From the NCBI GenBank assembly GCA_903903985.1, contig CAIVAT010000090.1:1-64000 (forward strand): 64,000 bases of DNA, read 5' to 3'. The notes under the pieces were generated by a model. The model searched no databases, was not told the DNA's origin, and was given only the letters and a program-made list of their open reading frames with translations. The position numbers and the translations under genes were made by a program. The first letter of the stretch is position 1, and every line of letters begins with the position of its first letter. Source of the DNA: an uncultured Bacteroidales bacterium. GTDB lineage: Bacteria > Bacteroidota > Bacteroidia > Bacteroidales > FEN-979. Positions 9,572 to 19,521 of this stretch are shown one piece after another.

Positions 9572-10459
9572 ATGAAAAATTTAGCCGTTGTAATTGCTTT
9601 GTTTCTGCTTATAAGCAACACATTATTTGCACAGGTAAGTATCAATACCGAAAACAGTGCACCCGACTTGTCGGCCATCCTGGATTTAAAATCCACCGCA
9701 AAAGGATTTCTGCCACCAAGGATGACCACAGTCCAGCGAAACACGATTGCTTCTCCTGCCGAAGGATTGGTTATTTACAACACCGATGAAAAAGCACTGA
9801 ATGTTTACAATGGCATTGTCTGGAACTCAATGGTACCCATCCCTGCTTTTAGCTGCGGGTTAACCATCAGCATCAACCACGTGGTTTCAGGCGGCGTTGC
9901 GCCTGTAAATAAAACAGTTGCCTATGGCACTGTGAACGGAATTCCCGATGAACTTAGCAAGTGCTGGATTACCAGCAATCTGGGCTCCGATCACCAGGCA
10001 ACTGCCGTGGACGATGCAACTGAAGCTTCAGCAGGCTGGTACTGGCAATTTAACCACAAACAGGGGTATAAACATGACGGTATAACCCGCACTCCAAATA
10101 CAGAATGGATAACCAGCATCAGCGAAAGTTCAGACTGGATGACCGCCAACGACCCATGCAATATCGAATTAGGCGCCATGTGGCGTATCCCTACTTATAC
10201 AGAGTGGCATAATGTTCTCATCACCGGCGGCTGGACTTCATTGTCTGACCCATGGAACTCTGGTTTAAGATTGCACGCTTCCGGGTTCCTGGGCTGCAAT
10301 GAGGGTTCACTGAACCAATGTGGCTCAGGCGGCTACTACTGGAGCAGTACACAGGTCGGTGCACTTTACGGCTGGGGCATGTACCTCGAAAATGGGGGCA
10401 TCGACATGTATAACAGCAACCAAGCGTACGGCTTCTCCGCCCGCTGTGTGCGAGACTAA
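9572..10459 (+). CDS. Secreted VSIN-module protein with FISUMP domain
   Basis: The 295-residue protein has a signal peptide at 1-21 (ending LFAQ). Residues about 22-80 are the same VSIN...SAPD...PPRMT...GLVIYNTD module found in the 5696-7870 and 14075-17071 products. The C-terminal ~200 residues end in GGYYWSSTQ...YGFSARCVRD, the hallmark of the Fibrobacter succinogenes major paralogous (FISUMP) domain, a C-type-lectin-like fold. WRIPTYTEWHNV is another typical element. It is probably an exported binding protein. The whole gene sits between palindromic copies 6 and 7, with radC debris on the downstream side. Confidence 0.8.
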   Translation: MKNLAVVIALFLLISNTLFAQVSINTENSAPDLSAILDLKSTAKGFLPPRMTTVQRNTIASPAEGLVIYNTDEKALNVYNGIVWNSMVPIPAFSCGLTISINHVVSGGVAPVNKTVAYGTVNGIPDELSKCWITSNLGSDHQATAVDDATEASAGWYWQFNHKQGYKHDGITRTPNTEWITSISESSDWMTANDPCNIELGAMWRIPTYTEWHNVLITGGWTSLSDPWNSGLRLHASGFLGCNEGSLNQCGSGGYYWSSTQVGALYGWGMYLENGGIDMYNSNQAYGFSARCVRD

Positions 10460-10463
10460 TAAT

Positions 10464-10912
10464 TCAAGCAATCGGTTTTTTGACCCATGGCGCTTTATTG
10501 CCACTTGCCGGTTTTATAATTAACCCACTGAGTTTGACAAAGAACCAAAATGATAGTGCACCGCCAGCGGCAAACAAATAGAAACCATCATCTGTGACAA
10601 TAAGATGATCCCAAACAGCGGGTTCTAAAAGTAAACCAGCATTGACACGTTTCCTGTTGATTGTCTGATCAGCTTCCCTGGGAATGAAATTTCCCGAAGG
10701 ATGATTGTGCACCAGGATTATTGTCACCAGTTCATGGTAATATTTTTTAGTGATAATTCTGCAAGCATGTCTGAAAATTCCATCATCCACCGTTCGCGAG
10801 CAAAAATATATATCCCTGTACATTTGAGTAAGTAAGTATGTGAATCAGTGGAAAAATTCCTTTCATCCCGCCATCCAATCGCATGAATCCCGATGAGTAA
10901 GAGACATTAAAT
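10464..10912 (-). pseudogene. radC-like gene remnant 2 (JAB domain), frameshifted
   Basis: The minus-strand frame ending at 10464 carries the RadC catalytic block: IILVHNHPSGN (metal-binding HxHPSG), followed by WDHLIVTDDGFYLF. The upstream part (CLLLIGIHAIGWRDE, 10850-10912) is in another frame, so at least one frameshift separates the halves. No proper N-terminal helix-hairpin-helix region is present. RadC JAB proteins are common cargo of mobile and defence-rich regions; this copy is broken. The C-terminal tail after the JAB domain is longer than usual and probably out of the original frame. Confidence 0.65.
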
Positions 10913-10934
10913 GGGGTACAGTTTGGATAGTTCA

Positions 10935-11098
10935 GTTTCCCGGGATATCAGGGAATATAAATTCAGCTTATTTTACAGATGCAGATACGGGGTATGCTGT
11001 TGGCGGTTTTCAACAAGTGGACAGTTCTTTAAGCTATAGGATTCCAGTCGAAATGTACTTTTCTTTGCTAAGAACAAATTTTCCAACTGTTCAGAACT
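10935..11098 (+). pseudogene. Fragment of a BNR/YCF48-like secreted protein
   Basis: One frame reads NINSAYFTDADTGYAVGG. The F-T-D-x-x-T-G-Y-A-V-G pattern is typical of YCF48/BNR beta-propeller repeats in Bacteroidota secreted proteins. The frame is open from about 10950 to a stop at 11096-11098 but lacks the rest of a propeller. It appears to be a scrap left after deletion. Confidence 0.4.
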
Positions 11099-11118
11099 GA
11101 CTTAGGCTGATATAGTGT

Positions 11119-11243
11119 AGAAAAATCGCTTGCACTGACCAGTCTTCGCCGGAACAGCCTGGCCATCTCATTTGATTGATATTTAATTTCATAAGGTGGG
11201 CAGCCCAAACCGGCGGAATGTGTTCGGATGCTCTGGTTTATCC
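11119..11243. repeat. Palindromic MITE-like element, copy 7
   Basis: Left arm: CTGACCAGTCTTCGCCGGAA, then CAGCCTGGCCATCTC. Right arm: GGTGGGCAGCCCAAACCGGC, then GGAATGTGTTCGG. The outer ends agaaaaatcg and ggtttatcc are A/T-rich inverted matches. Confidence 0.75.
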
Positions 11244-11500
11244 ACCTTCCTTTTAACCCGGCTGATTTTTCTGTGATGGTTGTAAAACCCGTTCCCGATC
11301 AGATGGAGGAGTGCAAACAGGAACAGATCGTTGTCGTGCCGCCAAAAAGCGCCTTCGGCATGGCCCTGACGTGCATACTCCAGCTCCGGCTGATTAACTG
11401 CACCCACTGCTGCTCGGGGCTAAAATAAAACACACCGGCTTTGTGAAGGATGCGAATACGCGAACAATCAAATACCCACTCAATCCTTGAAAAACCTTTA

Positions 11501-11508
11501 TAAGTTTG
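11501..11508 (+). promoter_or_regulatory. Candidate -7 box (TAAGTTTG) for the metallophosphoesterase
   Basis: This is an exact match to TAnnTTTG about 100 bp before the start codon at 11611. A well-placed -33 TTG was not found, so this rests on the -7 box alone. Confidence 0.3.
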
Positions 11509-11610
11509 CAGTTTATGCACATACACAAAAAGGAATTTACATGTCTTTATTCCTTGAACTGATTTGTAAAAACAGACCTCCAACCCATCAAAAACCCCCA
11601 CTCTTCTTGT

Positions 11611-13524
11611 ATGAAAAATCACTTACACATCATCATGACACTGATCTGGCTCGCCACGACGTGCCAGATCGCTGTTTCGCAGCCGAAACCCTACCTGCAG
11701 ACTCCGACGCCAACGTCGATATACATCAGCTGGCATTCGACGGACACGGCTTTTACACAGGTCCGGTACGGGAGCTCCGCTTCCGCCCTGACCAGCCTGA
11801 CACAGGGCTCATTCCTGAACAACTCCGGAAAGATCTGGCACACCGTGAAGCTCACCGGGCTGACGCCGGCGACGACCTACTTTTACCGGTGCATCAGCGG
11901 CGCCGATTCGTCAGCGGTCTTCCCGTTCCGGACCCAGCCCTCGTCATCGGCCCCAGGCCAGCATGTCAGGTTTGTGGTCGTCGGAGATTCACGCAACAAC
12001 GACACGATCCCGACCTACCTCCCGGTCGTGTGCGAAAACATCCTGCAGACCCTGGTCGCAAAATACGGGGCCGATTGGTACAACTCGGTGAACCTGGTCA
12101 TGCATACTGGCGATGTCGTTTGGTCGGGGTCGGATATTAACCGGTTTGAACCCGAATATTTCACCCCGATCGCAAACCTCTCCTGTTCCGTTCCCTTCAT
12201 GGTCTCCATCGGGAACCATGAGCATGAATCGCCCCACTATTTCAATTACATGAAATACACCGATTTCACCGACCCGGAAATCCAGACGACCCGGTTCAAC
12301 CAGCGGTTCTACTCCTTCCGGATCCTGAATTGCGAATTCCTCGGACTCAATTCGAACTCCGGCCTGGTGAGCGAGTCGCTGCAGCATGCCTGGCTCGAGA
12401 AGGTCCTGGCCATCTCTGACACCAGCAAAGCCGTGGACCTGGTGTTTCCTTTTTCCCACCATCCGTACCGATCGGCCGTTTGGCCCGAGGGTGATGGCGA
12501 TTCCGTGAAGATCGTATTTTTCAGCACCTTCGAGAAATATCACAAAGTCGTCCAGTACTCCTGTGGCCATGCGCATTGCTACGAGCAGGGTGTGTGGGAA
12601 CTCACCCAACTCCAGGCGAACCTCCAGCATGGCCTGAGGCTGTTGCTGTCGGGCGGGGGTGGGGCGGAGCTTACCCGCTTCGGCACCCATTCAAGGAACT
12701 ACCCGGAAATCATCAAGGCCATAGATGACTATTGCTACGCGATCATCGATGTGGATGTTGATGCGAAATCCTATACCGCGGAAGCCTATACGCTGGGCAA
12801 ACCGGAACACCCGATCGCCAACAAAATTTTCGACACCTTCCATTTCAGGATGAACCAACCGCCTCCGGCGCAACCCCAGTTGTTGGAGGTGAACGGATGG
12901 AATCCCCTCTTTCTGAATTCCTCGCCCATGTCGGGGACCGATTCATGCATGTCGGCCGAGATCCAGGTCACCCTCACGCCAGGTGACTACACGAACCCGG
13001 TGCTGGACACTGTCAGGAACATCGAAAATGTTTTCGAAAACACCGGATCACCCGATTTCACTCCCATCAACAAGAATGCCGGGATAAACCTCTACTCCTT
13101 CAAGGTGCCCGAAGGGAAGCTGGATTCGAACGCCCGGCACGGTTTCCGGATTCGCTACCGCGACATGAACCTGAAGTGGAGCCCCTGGTCGGAAGAAAAG
13201 CTGATCTATCCAAACGGTATGGCCAAGATGCCGGCCGTCGTTTCTGGTGACCTGGTTTTGTGGCAGAACCATCCGAATCCGTTTGCCGGCGGCACGACCG
13301 TGAACTATGATATCAGGACCGCTCAGCATATCGCCGTTACGGTTACGGATCTTTCCGGTCGGACAGTTTATGGGCCGGTAGACCGCAACCTAAAGCCCGG
13401 CCGATACAGCCTGGAAATCCCCGGCGAGGGGAGCGAGCTTTCCCCGGGAATCTATTTCCTGCGGCTGAAGGGGGAACATTCCACCGCCATCATCCGTATG
13501 GTGAAAGCCGGGAGCGGACGGTAA
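11611..13524 (+). CDS. Secreted purple-acid-phosphatase-like metallophosphoesterase with T9SS sorting domain
   Basis: The 637-residue protein has a signal peptide (1-23) and a fibronectin-type domain (about 25-110), as in purple acid phosphatases. The metallophosphoesterase domain that follows shows all metal ligands: GDSR near 124, TGDVV near 166, GNHEH near 200, SHHPYR near 282 and GHAHCYEQ near 318. The C-terminal ~80 residues form a T9SS type A module (NHPNPFAGGTTVNYD ... GIYFLRLKGE). It should hydrolyse phosphoesters outside the cell. The gene is clearly more GC-rich than its flanks and uses many GCC/CTG/CGG-type codons, suggesting recent transfer from a higher-GC relative. Confidence 0.85.
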   Translation: MKNHLHIIMTLIWLATTCQIAVSQPKPYLQTPTPTSIYISWHSTDTAFTQVRYGSSASALTSLTQGSFLNNSGKIWHTVKLTGLTPATTYFYRCISGADSSAVFPFRTQPSSSAPGQHVRFVVVGDSRNNDTIPTYLPVVCENILQTLVAKYGADWYNSVNLVMHTGDVVWSGSDINRFEPEYFTPIANLSCSVPFMVSIGNHEHESPHYFNYMKYTDFTDPEIQTTRFNQRFYSFRILNCEFLGLNSNSGLVSESLQHAWLEKVLAISDTSKAVDLVFPFSHHPYRSAVWPEGDGDSVKIVFFSTFEKYHKVVQYSCGHAHCYEQGVWELTQLQANLQHGLRLLLSGGGGAELTRFGTHSRNYPEIIKAIDDYCYAIIDVDVDAKSYTAEAYTLGKPEHPIANKIFDTFHFRMNQPPPAQPQLLEVNGWNPLFLNSSPMSGTDSCMSAEIQVTLTPGDYTNPVLDTVRNIENVFENTGSPDFTPINKNAGINLYSFKVPEGKLDSNARHGFRIRYRDMNLKWSPWSEEKLIYPNGMAKMPAVVSGDLVLWQNHPNPFAGGTTVNYDIRTAQHIAVTVTDLSGRTVYGPVDRNLKPGRYSLEIPGEGSELSPGIYFLRLKGEHSTAIIRMVKAGSGR

Positions 13525-13530
13525 GCCTTA

Positions 13531-13654
13531 GAAAAGCCGGAGTTCCTGACCTCCTCACGCCGATTTTTGTGGACTGCCTTATCCTTTTTACAATTAACAA
13601 GGGTAGGGGATCAGATTGCTCCAGCGAATAGAGGGCAGGGTGAGCGTTAGCGTG
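13531..13654. repeat. Palindromic MITE-like element, copy 8
   Basis: The left arm is CTGACCTCCTCACGCCG with a second TGGACTGCC unit; the right arm is GGGGATCAGATTGCTCCAGC, then GAATAGAGGGCAGG. It starts only about 7 bp after the stop of the metallophosphoesterase. The right outer end is placed by length analogy with the other copies. Confidence 0.6.
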
Positions 13655-14074
13655 GCGACTTTGTGCGGTAAGGGGAGCAAACCCAGATAAGCCGGCTGAA
13701 ATATCGACTTTTTCTTTAAATATCAGGTGATTCAGTAGTTGCAACTTTCCGAGCCTGATCTCTCCGGTACGGATATCCTGTGAGGAAATGTGATCGTTCC
13801 GGCTTTGCGAGCAAAAACAGCCCGGGAGTTTACGGGAGACGAGAAACCATTGGCAGAACAGGAAAAATCCCCTGAACAATTTCACCAGGGTTTTCATCGC
13901 GCAAACAACCTCAGGGCCGGCATCCCGGCTTCCGCATGATTTATTAACAGGACTATTTGCAAATGATAAAATTGCTTTAATTTTACTGTTAAAGAATTAT
14001 CAATGACCTAACCGGTCGCAATAAGATATTCTGATAAATTTTCAAAACAAATCAACCCGTTAAATCCCCGTATT
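13655..14074. other. Gap without a recognisable gene
   Basis: A minus-strand open frame runs through here and the element, but it has no recognisable motif and its C-terminal part is element sequence. I regard it as non-coding or decayed. Confidence 0.4.
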
Positions 14075-17071
14075 ATGAAAACGTTTACTGTTATTGTGGT
14101 ACTTGTATTCATTTCAGTTTTACAAACTCTTGGACAGGTTGGCATTAATTCCGACAACAGCGCGCCGGATGGTTCGGCCATGGTCGACGTCAAAGCAACT
14201 GATAAAGGGATGCTGATCCCCCGAATGACCCAGGCACAGCGCAATGCGATTAGTTCTCCCGCCAGCGGTTTACTGATTTACCAGACTGACATTGCCCCCG
14301 GGTTTTATTATAATTCCGGCACCAGTGGCAGTCCTGCCTGGATGATGCTTGTGACAGGCACCGCCTGGAGTTTATCCGGAAACAACCTTACCGGGAGTGA
14401 ACTTTTTGGTTCTGCGAACAGCCAGCCCGTGAAGATCATCAGCAACAACAGTGAACGGATGCGCATCACGGAAACCGGGAATGTCGGCATCGGGGTCTCA
14501 GACCCTGCACAGAAACTTTCCTTAGGTTCGCCTTCAGGGAATGTGGCAATCCAGTTGTTTTCAGGCGGGGTTAATCCGCCGTCACCGGAAACGAATCCCT
14601 CCGTGGCGGTGAATAATGCTTCAATCGGCGCAGTCGCATGGTTAAACCCTGCCAATGTACTTACCAGCAACGATTTGTATGCCCAGGGTTCTTTCAGCGG
14701 TACTTCCGCTTCAAATTATCTTCAGGTTTCCGGTTTTGGATTCGCAGTGCCGACCTATGCCGTTATCACCGGGATTGAAGTATTGATCGAGCGCAATTCC
14801 CCGGTAAGCAGTACCATCCAGGACAATATTGTGAGCCTGGTCAAAGGCGGTACGATCACCGGGGATAACAAAGCCACACCGGCCTTCTGGGCATCCGCCG
14901 ACGCTGATGTTTCTTATGGGGGAAATTCAGTTTTATGGGGAACTTCGTGGACACCTGCAGAGGTGAATGATGCAAATTTCGGAGTGGTGATATCAGCCAG
15001 TTCAAATGCTGTCTCCATTGCCAATATTGACCACATCGGCATCAAAGTTTATTATTCCAATGATTACAACTGGACGGCAGGGCTTGATGTGAGTGATAAC
15101 AATCGTTTTAAAATATCCTCTTCGTCGTCGCCGGGCACAAACGACAGGTTGTCGATCGGACTGGATGGCAATGCGAAATTCACCGGCAGGGTGCAGGGCC
15201 AGAACGCGCAGGCAGACGATGAGTTTATCACCAAAGGGCAACTGGCGGCTAATTCCTGGTCGCTCAAAGGGAACACCGGAACCGATCCGTCCACTGACTT
15301 CATCGGCACGACCGATGGTGCAATCCTGAAGTTTAAAGTCAATAATATTGTATCCGGTATAGTTGACACTATATTAAGTAATTCTTCTTTTGGCTACAGG
15401 ACCCTTGTTGCCAATACATTCGGATCTTTAAATACCGCCATTGGAGATGAAGCGCTTGCATCTAACACAACAGGATCTTTCAACACCGCCAATGGATGCG
15501 AAGCGCTTAAGCTAAATAAAGGAGGAATTGAAAACACTGCCACCGGGTATCAGGCACTTGGTTCCAATATATCGGGAGCAAATAATACCGCCAATGGAAT
15601 GGAGGCACTTTACCTTAACTCAACAGGAAATAATAATACCGCCAATGGAGTTAGCGCACTGGTTTCCAACACTACCGGGTATGACAATTCTGCAACCGGG
15701 GTAGATGCGCTTTTTTTGAACAACACAGGATACGCAAACACCGCAAACGGGTACCAGGCGCTTTTTACTAATTCAACCGGTCATTCAAATGTTGCAATTG
15801 GGACAAATGCCTTGTACAGCAATACTACAATCAACAACCTTGTTGCCATTGGAGATTCGGCACTTTATAAAAACACAGAAGGGGATGACAATACCGCTAT
15901 CGGCTCAAAAACGCTTTATTCAAATACCACTGGCTTTGATAATACTGCCAATGGATTTAAAGCTCTTTATGCCAATAAATCAGGATTTGAAAATACTGCC
16001 AATGGATACTATGCACTTTATTCCAACACAACGGGATATTACAATACTGCAATTGGATGGTCTTCATTGCAGGAAAATACAACAGGAATTGATAATACTG
16101 CCAACGGAGTTTTAGCACTGTCGTCTAATGAAAGTGGATATAATAATACCGCCAGCGGGAGTTATTCACTTTTAGACAATACAACTGGATATTACAATAC
16201 TGCCAATGGGGCACAATCACTATTCAGCAATACAAAAGGATATGCCAATACCGCAAGCGGGAACCAATCGCTTTTTAATAATTCAACCGGTCATTCAAAT
16301 GTTGCTATAGGGACAGATGCCTTGTACAGCAACACCACGAAAAGTAACCTTGTCGCAGTTGGCGATTCGGCGCTTTTTCATAATGGTACCGGAGCTTCAG
16401 TCAATGAGGCACTTTACAATACCGCAATTGGATCAAAAGCGCTGTATTCCAACACAACAGGATCTGATAATACTGCCAGTGGAGGATTTGCACTTGTCAA
16501 CAATTTAACGGGAAATTACAATACTGCCTGCGGAACTTATGCGTTAAACGTAAATACTGGCGGTTCAATGAACACAGCAATGGGGTATGACGCAATGCGC
16601 TTCTGTTCCGGTTCATCTAATACTGCAATCGGAAGTGTTGCACTTTATAATCTCAGTGCAGGAGATTTTAACACAGTAACGGGGGGTCATGCTCTTCAGA
16701 ACAATAACGGGGGAGACAATAATTGTGCATACGGTTATATGGTGCTTAATGACAATGTTACGGGAGGAAATAACACTTCATTCGGATTTGAAGCCGGGTA
16801 CAAGAACACCGGGAGTGGCAATGTTTTTCTCGGGTATGAGGCCGGGTATAATGAAACCGGGGATAATAAACTCTACATTGGCAATTCAGACACTTCATCC
16901 CCGCTGATCGGCGGAGACTTCAACACAGGCAAGGTGACCATCAAAGATGTACTGAGACTTCCTCCAAAAGCGGCGGCGCCCTCCAGCCCGGCCACCGGAG
17001 AAATATATGTCAGCTCCACCAACCATATCTATTGCTACCTTGGAGGAACCTGGAAACAACTCGATAATTAG
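14075..17071 (+). CDS. Giant VSIN-module surface protein with 28 tandem 17-residue head repeats
   Basis: The 998-residue protein has a signal peptide at 1-21 and then the shared VSIN...SAPD...[11 protein letters not shown] module to about 95. An NVGIG motif lies near 134. Residues about 165-330 form a beta-sandwich-like domain (GGxITGDNKA, [24 protein letters not shown]...FGVVI) seen in virion and surface proteins. Residues about 448-928 are 28 units of 17 residues with consensus xxNTAxGxxALxxNTTG, similar to trimeric-autotransporter head repeats. The C-terminus (residues ~965-998) is a short cap. It is probably a fibrous adhesin or tail-fibre-like structure. Units 7-11 resemble units 17-21, implying an internal ~510-bp spaced duplication. 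Confidence 0.8.
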   Translation: MKTFTVIVVLVFISVLQTLGQVGINSDNSAPDGSAMVDVKATDKGMLIPRMTQAQRNAISSPASGLLIYQTDIAPGFYYNSGTSGSPAWMMLVTGTAWSLSGNNLTGSELFGSANSQPVKIISNNSERMRITETGNVGIGVSDPAQKLSLGSPSGNVAIQLFSGGVNPPSPETNPSVAVNNASIGAVAWLNPANVLTSNDLYAQGSFSGTSASNYLQVSGFGFAVPTYAVITGIEVLIERNSPVSSTIQDNIVSLVKGGTITGDNKATPAFWASADADVSYGGNSVLWGTSWTPAEVNDANFGVVISASSNAVSIANIDHIGIKVYYSNDYNWTAGLDVSDNNRFKISSSSSPGTNDRLSIGLDGNAKFTGRVQGQNAQADDEFITKGQLAANSWSLKGNTGTDPSTDFIGTTDGAILKFKVNNIVSGIVDTILSNSSFGYRTLVANTFGSLNTAIGDEALASNTTGSFNTANGCEALKLNKGGIENTATGYQALGSNISGANNTANGMEALYLNSTGNNNTANGVSALVSNTTGYDNSATGVDALFLNNTGYANTANGYQALFTNSTGHSNVAIGTNALYSNTTINNLVAIGDSALYKNTEGDDNTAIGSKTLYSNTTGFDNTANGFKALYANKSGFENTANGYYALYSNTTGYYNTAIGWSSLQENTTGIDNTANGVLALSSNESGYNNTASGSYSLLDNTTGYYNTANGAQSLFSNTKGYANTASGNQSLFNNSTGHSNVAIGTDALYSNTTKSNLVAVGDSALFHNGTGASVNEALYNTAIGSKALYSNTTGSDNTASGGFALVNNLTGNYNTACGTYALNVNTGGSMNTAMGYDAMRFCSGSSNTAIGSVALYNLSAGDFNTVTGGHALQNNNGGDNNCAYGYMVLNDNVTGGNNTSFGFEAGYKNTGSGNVFLGYEAGYNETGDNKLYIGNSDTSSPLIGGDFNTGKVTIKDVLRLPPKAAAPSSPATGEIYVSSTNHIYCYLGGTWKQLDN

Positions 17072-17282
17072 CCTGAACCTCCAATCTCCCGAAATTCCTT
17101 TTCCGAATATTTATAGCCTGTTTAAATATTGTGGTTTTTCTTCTTTAAAATCCTGCAGGAACTATAAATTCGTTTATTTAACAACAAAGGTCACAAGGAT
17201 TTACATAAAGGTCACCATGGTTTTCTTTGTGTACCTTGTGATTTCCTGGTGTCATGGTGGTTAATATTTGTTTAATTGCCTC

Positions 17283-17396
17283 ATCCCCTGCCCACTTTCC
17301 TCCCGATTGGGTTGACCGCCTTAACTTATAGACAATCTGTAAACGGAATTGATCAGGCTGCTCTTGCGAAGGCTGGTCAATTTGAGTGGTTTTTCC
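17283..17396. repeat. Palindromic MITE-like element, copy 9
   Basis: Left arm: GCCCACTTTCCTCCCGATTG, then GTTGACCGCC. Right arm: TTGATCAGGCTGCTCTTGCG, then AAGGCTGGTCAA and the outer TTTTTCC. The left outer end is less well defined and could extend to about 17275. Confidence 0.7.
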
Positions 17397-17532
17397 GATC
17401 ATGGACGATAAATCAAAAAGAAGTATATTTGAACTAGGATTACTTTCACAAATCAAATCACCGGAACACGCCCGTTTTGTAACGTCACATTCCAAATCCA
17501 GCCAATCCGGAAGATTGAACGAATAAATTGTC

Positions 17533-19521
17533 ATGAAGAAAGTTGTTTTTTTTTCACTGTGTCTTATGGCTTTCGTTTCCTGCTTTGGAAACGTGAGGGT
17601 GTCCACCCTCTTCAGTGACCATATGGTGTTGCAGCGCAACAAAACCATTCCGGTATGGGGCCGGGCCGATCCCGGCGAAAATGTCGTGGTGGAATTCAAC
17701 CGGCAATCAAAATCAGTAATGGCTGACAGCAGTGGGAAATGGAAGGTGCGTTTAGATCCCGAAAAGGAAGGCGGTCCCTTTAAATTAATAATCAAAGCCG
17801 GGAACAAACTTACTTTCCGTGACGTAATGGTTGGAGAGGTCTGGATCTGCAGCGGGCAGTCGAACATGGAATTCATGGTAAAATCTGTTGCGGAGGCAGA
17901 GTCAGAAATAGCGGAAGCAAGCTACCCGCTGATCCGGCATTTTACTGTACCCAAAGAGATCAGCGCCTTTCCGGAAGATGAGTTGAAAGAAGGCCATTGG
18001 GATGTTTGCAGCCCAGAGACCGTTGGGGGTTTTACTGCCGTCGGCTATTTTTTTGCCAGGGAAATCTTCAATGAAATCAACATACCCATCGGACTGATCA
18101 ATGCAACATGGGGCGGCACGGTGGTTGAGACCTGGACCAGTAAAAACACACTGGAGCGCAGCGAGGATTTTGCAGATGTCATGGCGGAGGTAGCTTCCTT
18201 TAACCAAGATTCATTGTTTGAAGCAAAGAAAAGGGCCTGGGAGAAGAATTTATCCCAATTGACCAAAAAGATCGAATCATTGCAGGGAAGCGTCAACAAC
18301 TTCACAGATGCTGATCAATGGATGAAAACGGATATTGATGACAGCAACTGGCCACATATGAAATTGCCGGGCCAGTGGGAAAAACAGGATAAAGGGCTGA
18401 AATACCTCAACGGCTCGGTCTGGTTCAGGAAAGAATTCACCCTGGGCAGGGAGGAGGCAGGAAGACCTGCCAAAATACACCTTGCCATGATCGATGATAT
18501 TGATTGGACCTATGTGAACGGGGTCCAGGTGGGCACTACTGATGTGTGGAACAAAAAAAGGATCTATGAGGTGCCCGGGAAAATTTTATTAAGCGGGAAA
18601 AATGTGGTGGCCATCAGGGCGATAGATGGCGGTGGCGGCGGCGGGATATACGGGAATGCTGCCGATATGCAAATCACCGTAAACCGGAAAAAGATTTCTC
18701 TTGCAGGGAAGTGGTCATTCAAAGTGGATTCAATGTCAGTGAAAATCCAGGGTGTCGAGCCGAATGATTTCCCCTGTTTGTTGTACAATGCCATGATCAA
18801 CCCGGTCATTCCCTATGCGATGCAGGGAGTCATCTGGTACCAGGGTGAATCCAACGCTGTGCGGGCCTTTCAATACCGCAGGGCATTCCCGATGCTGATC
18901 TGGGACTGGCGTGATCATTGGGCAACCGGGGATTTTCCTTTTTATTTTGTGCAGCTGGCAAGCTTTAATGAAGACAATGGCAACAGCAAAAATGGAAGTG
19001 CCTGGGCTGAGCTCAGGGAAGCACAGCTGATGACCTTATCGCTGCCAAATACCGGTATGGCTGTGACTGCCGATATCGGGGATTCAGCCGATATTCACCC
19101 GCTGAACAAGCAGGATGTTGGTAAACGCCTTGCGGCTGTAGCATTAAAGAATGTTTATGGAAAAAATATCGTATGCTACGGCCCCCTCTTTCAATCGATG
19201 GATGTAAAAGGGAACAGAATAATCTTATCCTTTTCCGATACCGGCAGCGGCCTGATGGCAAATGACAAATACGGGTACCTGAAAGGTTTTGAAATAGCCG
19301 GTGCCGACAGCATCTTCCATTTTGCCAAAGCATTCATTGAAGGAGATGAGGTAATTGTATTCAGTGATTCGGTGAATGACCCTGTGGCAATAAGATACGG
19401 GTGGGCCGACAACGCAGGCGAAGATAACCTGTATAACAAAGAGGGTTACCCTGCCAGTCCATTCCGGACGGACCAGTGGAAAGGGATAACGGAAGAAGAA
19501 AAATACACCATCGGACTTTGA
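17533..19521 (+). CDS. Sialate O-acetylesterase (SGNH hydrolase), exported
   Basis: The 662-residue protein has a signal peptide (1-20). An N-terminal Ig-like part (VRVSTLFSDHMVLQRNK...PVWGRADPGE) is the standard opening of Bacteroidota sialate O-acetylesterases. The SGNH catalytic blocks are present: CSGQSNMEF with Ser near 110, WYQGESNA near 436, and the Asp/His block DIGDSADIHPLNKQDVGKRLA near 514-530. A galactose-binding-like beta domain (about 260-400) is inserted between the blocks, as in the two-domain family members. It removes acetyl esters from sialic acids or from plant or host glycans in the periplasm or outside. No T9SS domain is present and no sialidase is nearby. Confidence 0.88.
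   Translation: MKKVVFFSLCLMAFVSCFGNVRVSTLFSDHMVLQRNKTIPVWGRADPGENVVVEFNRQSKSVMADSSGKWKVRLDPEKEGGPFKLIIKAGNKLTFRDVMVGEVWICSGQSNMEFMVKSVAEAESEIAEASYPLIRHFTVPKEISAFPEDELKEGHWDVCSPETVGGFTAVGYFFAREIFNEINIPIGLINATWGGTVVETWTSKNTLERSEDFADVMAEVASFNQDSLFEAKKRAWEKNLSQLTKKIESLQGSVNNFTDADQWMKTDIDDSNWPHMKLPGQWEKQDKGLKYLNGSVWFRKEFTLGREEAGRPAKIHLAMIDDIDWTYVNGVQVGTTDVWNKKRIYEVPGKILLSGKNVVAIRAIDGGGGGGIYGNAADMQITVNRKKISLAGKWSFKVDSMSVKIQGVEPNDFPCLLYNAMINPVIPYAMQGVIWYQGESNAVRAFQYRRAFPMLIWDWRDHWATGDFPFYFVQLASFNEDNGNSKNGSAWAELREAQLMTLSLPNTGMAVTADIGDSADIHPLNKQDVGKRLAAVALKNVYGKNIVCYGPLFQSMDVKGNRIILSFSDTGSGLMANDKYGYLKGFEIAGADSIFHFAKAFIEGDEVIVFSDSVNDPVAIRYGWADNAGEDNLYNKEGYPASPFRTDQWKGITEEEKYTIGL

Noticed and set aside
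9572-10459. FISUMP/C-type-lectin-like ends (also at 24410, 25936 and 45639) considered as variable proteins of a diversity-generating retroelement
   Set aside because: There is no reverse transcriptase gene and no template/variable repeat pair with adenine-specific differences in the window.
13490-13897. Minus-strand open frame between the metallophosphoesterase and the giant repeat protein
   Set aside because: It overlaps the end of the metallophosphoesterase, and part of its translation is palindromic-element sequence with no domain.
14075-17071. VSIN-module and NVGIG proteins considered as part of a prophage or contractile injection system
   Set aside because: No sheath, baseplate, capsid, terminase or integrase genes are nearby; these modules also occur in plain Bacteroidota surface proteins.
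14075-17071. 51-bp repeat track considered as a CRISPR array
   Set aside because: Repeats are coding, adjacent without unique spacers, and keep frame over the whole length.
17178-17876. Minus-strand 232-residue frame over the start of the sialate O-acetylesterase
   Set aside because: It is a shadow of the esterase gene plus element copy 9 read on the opposite strand.
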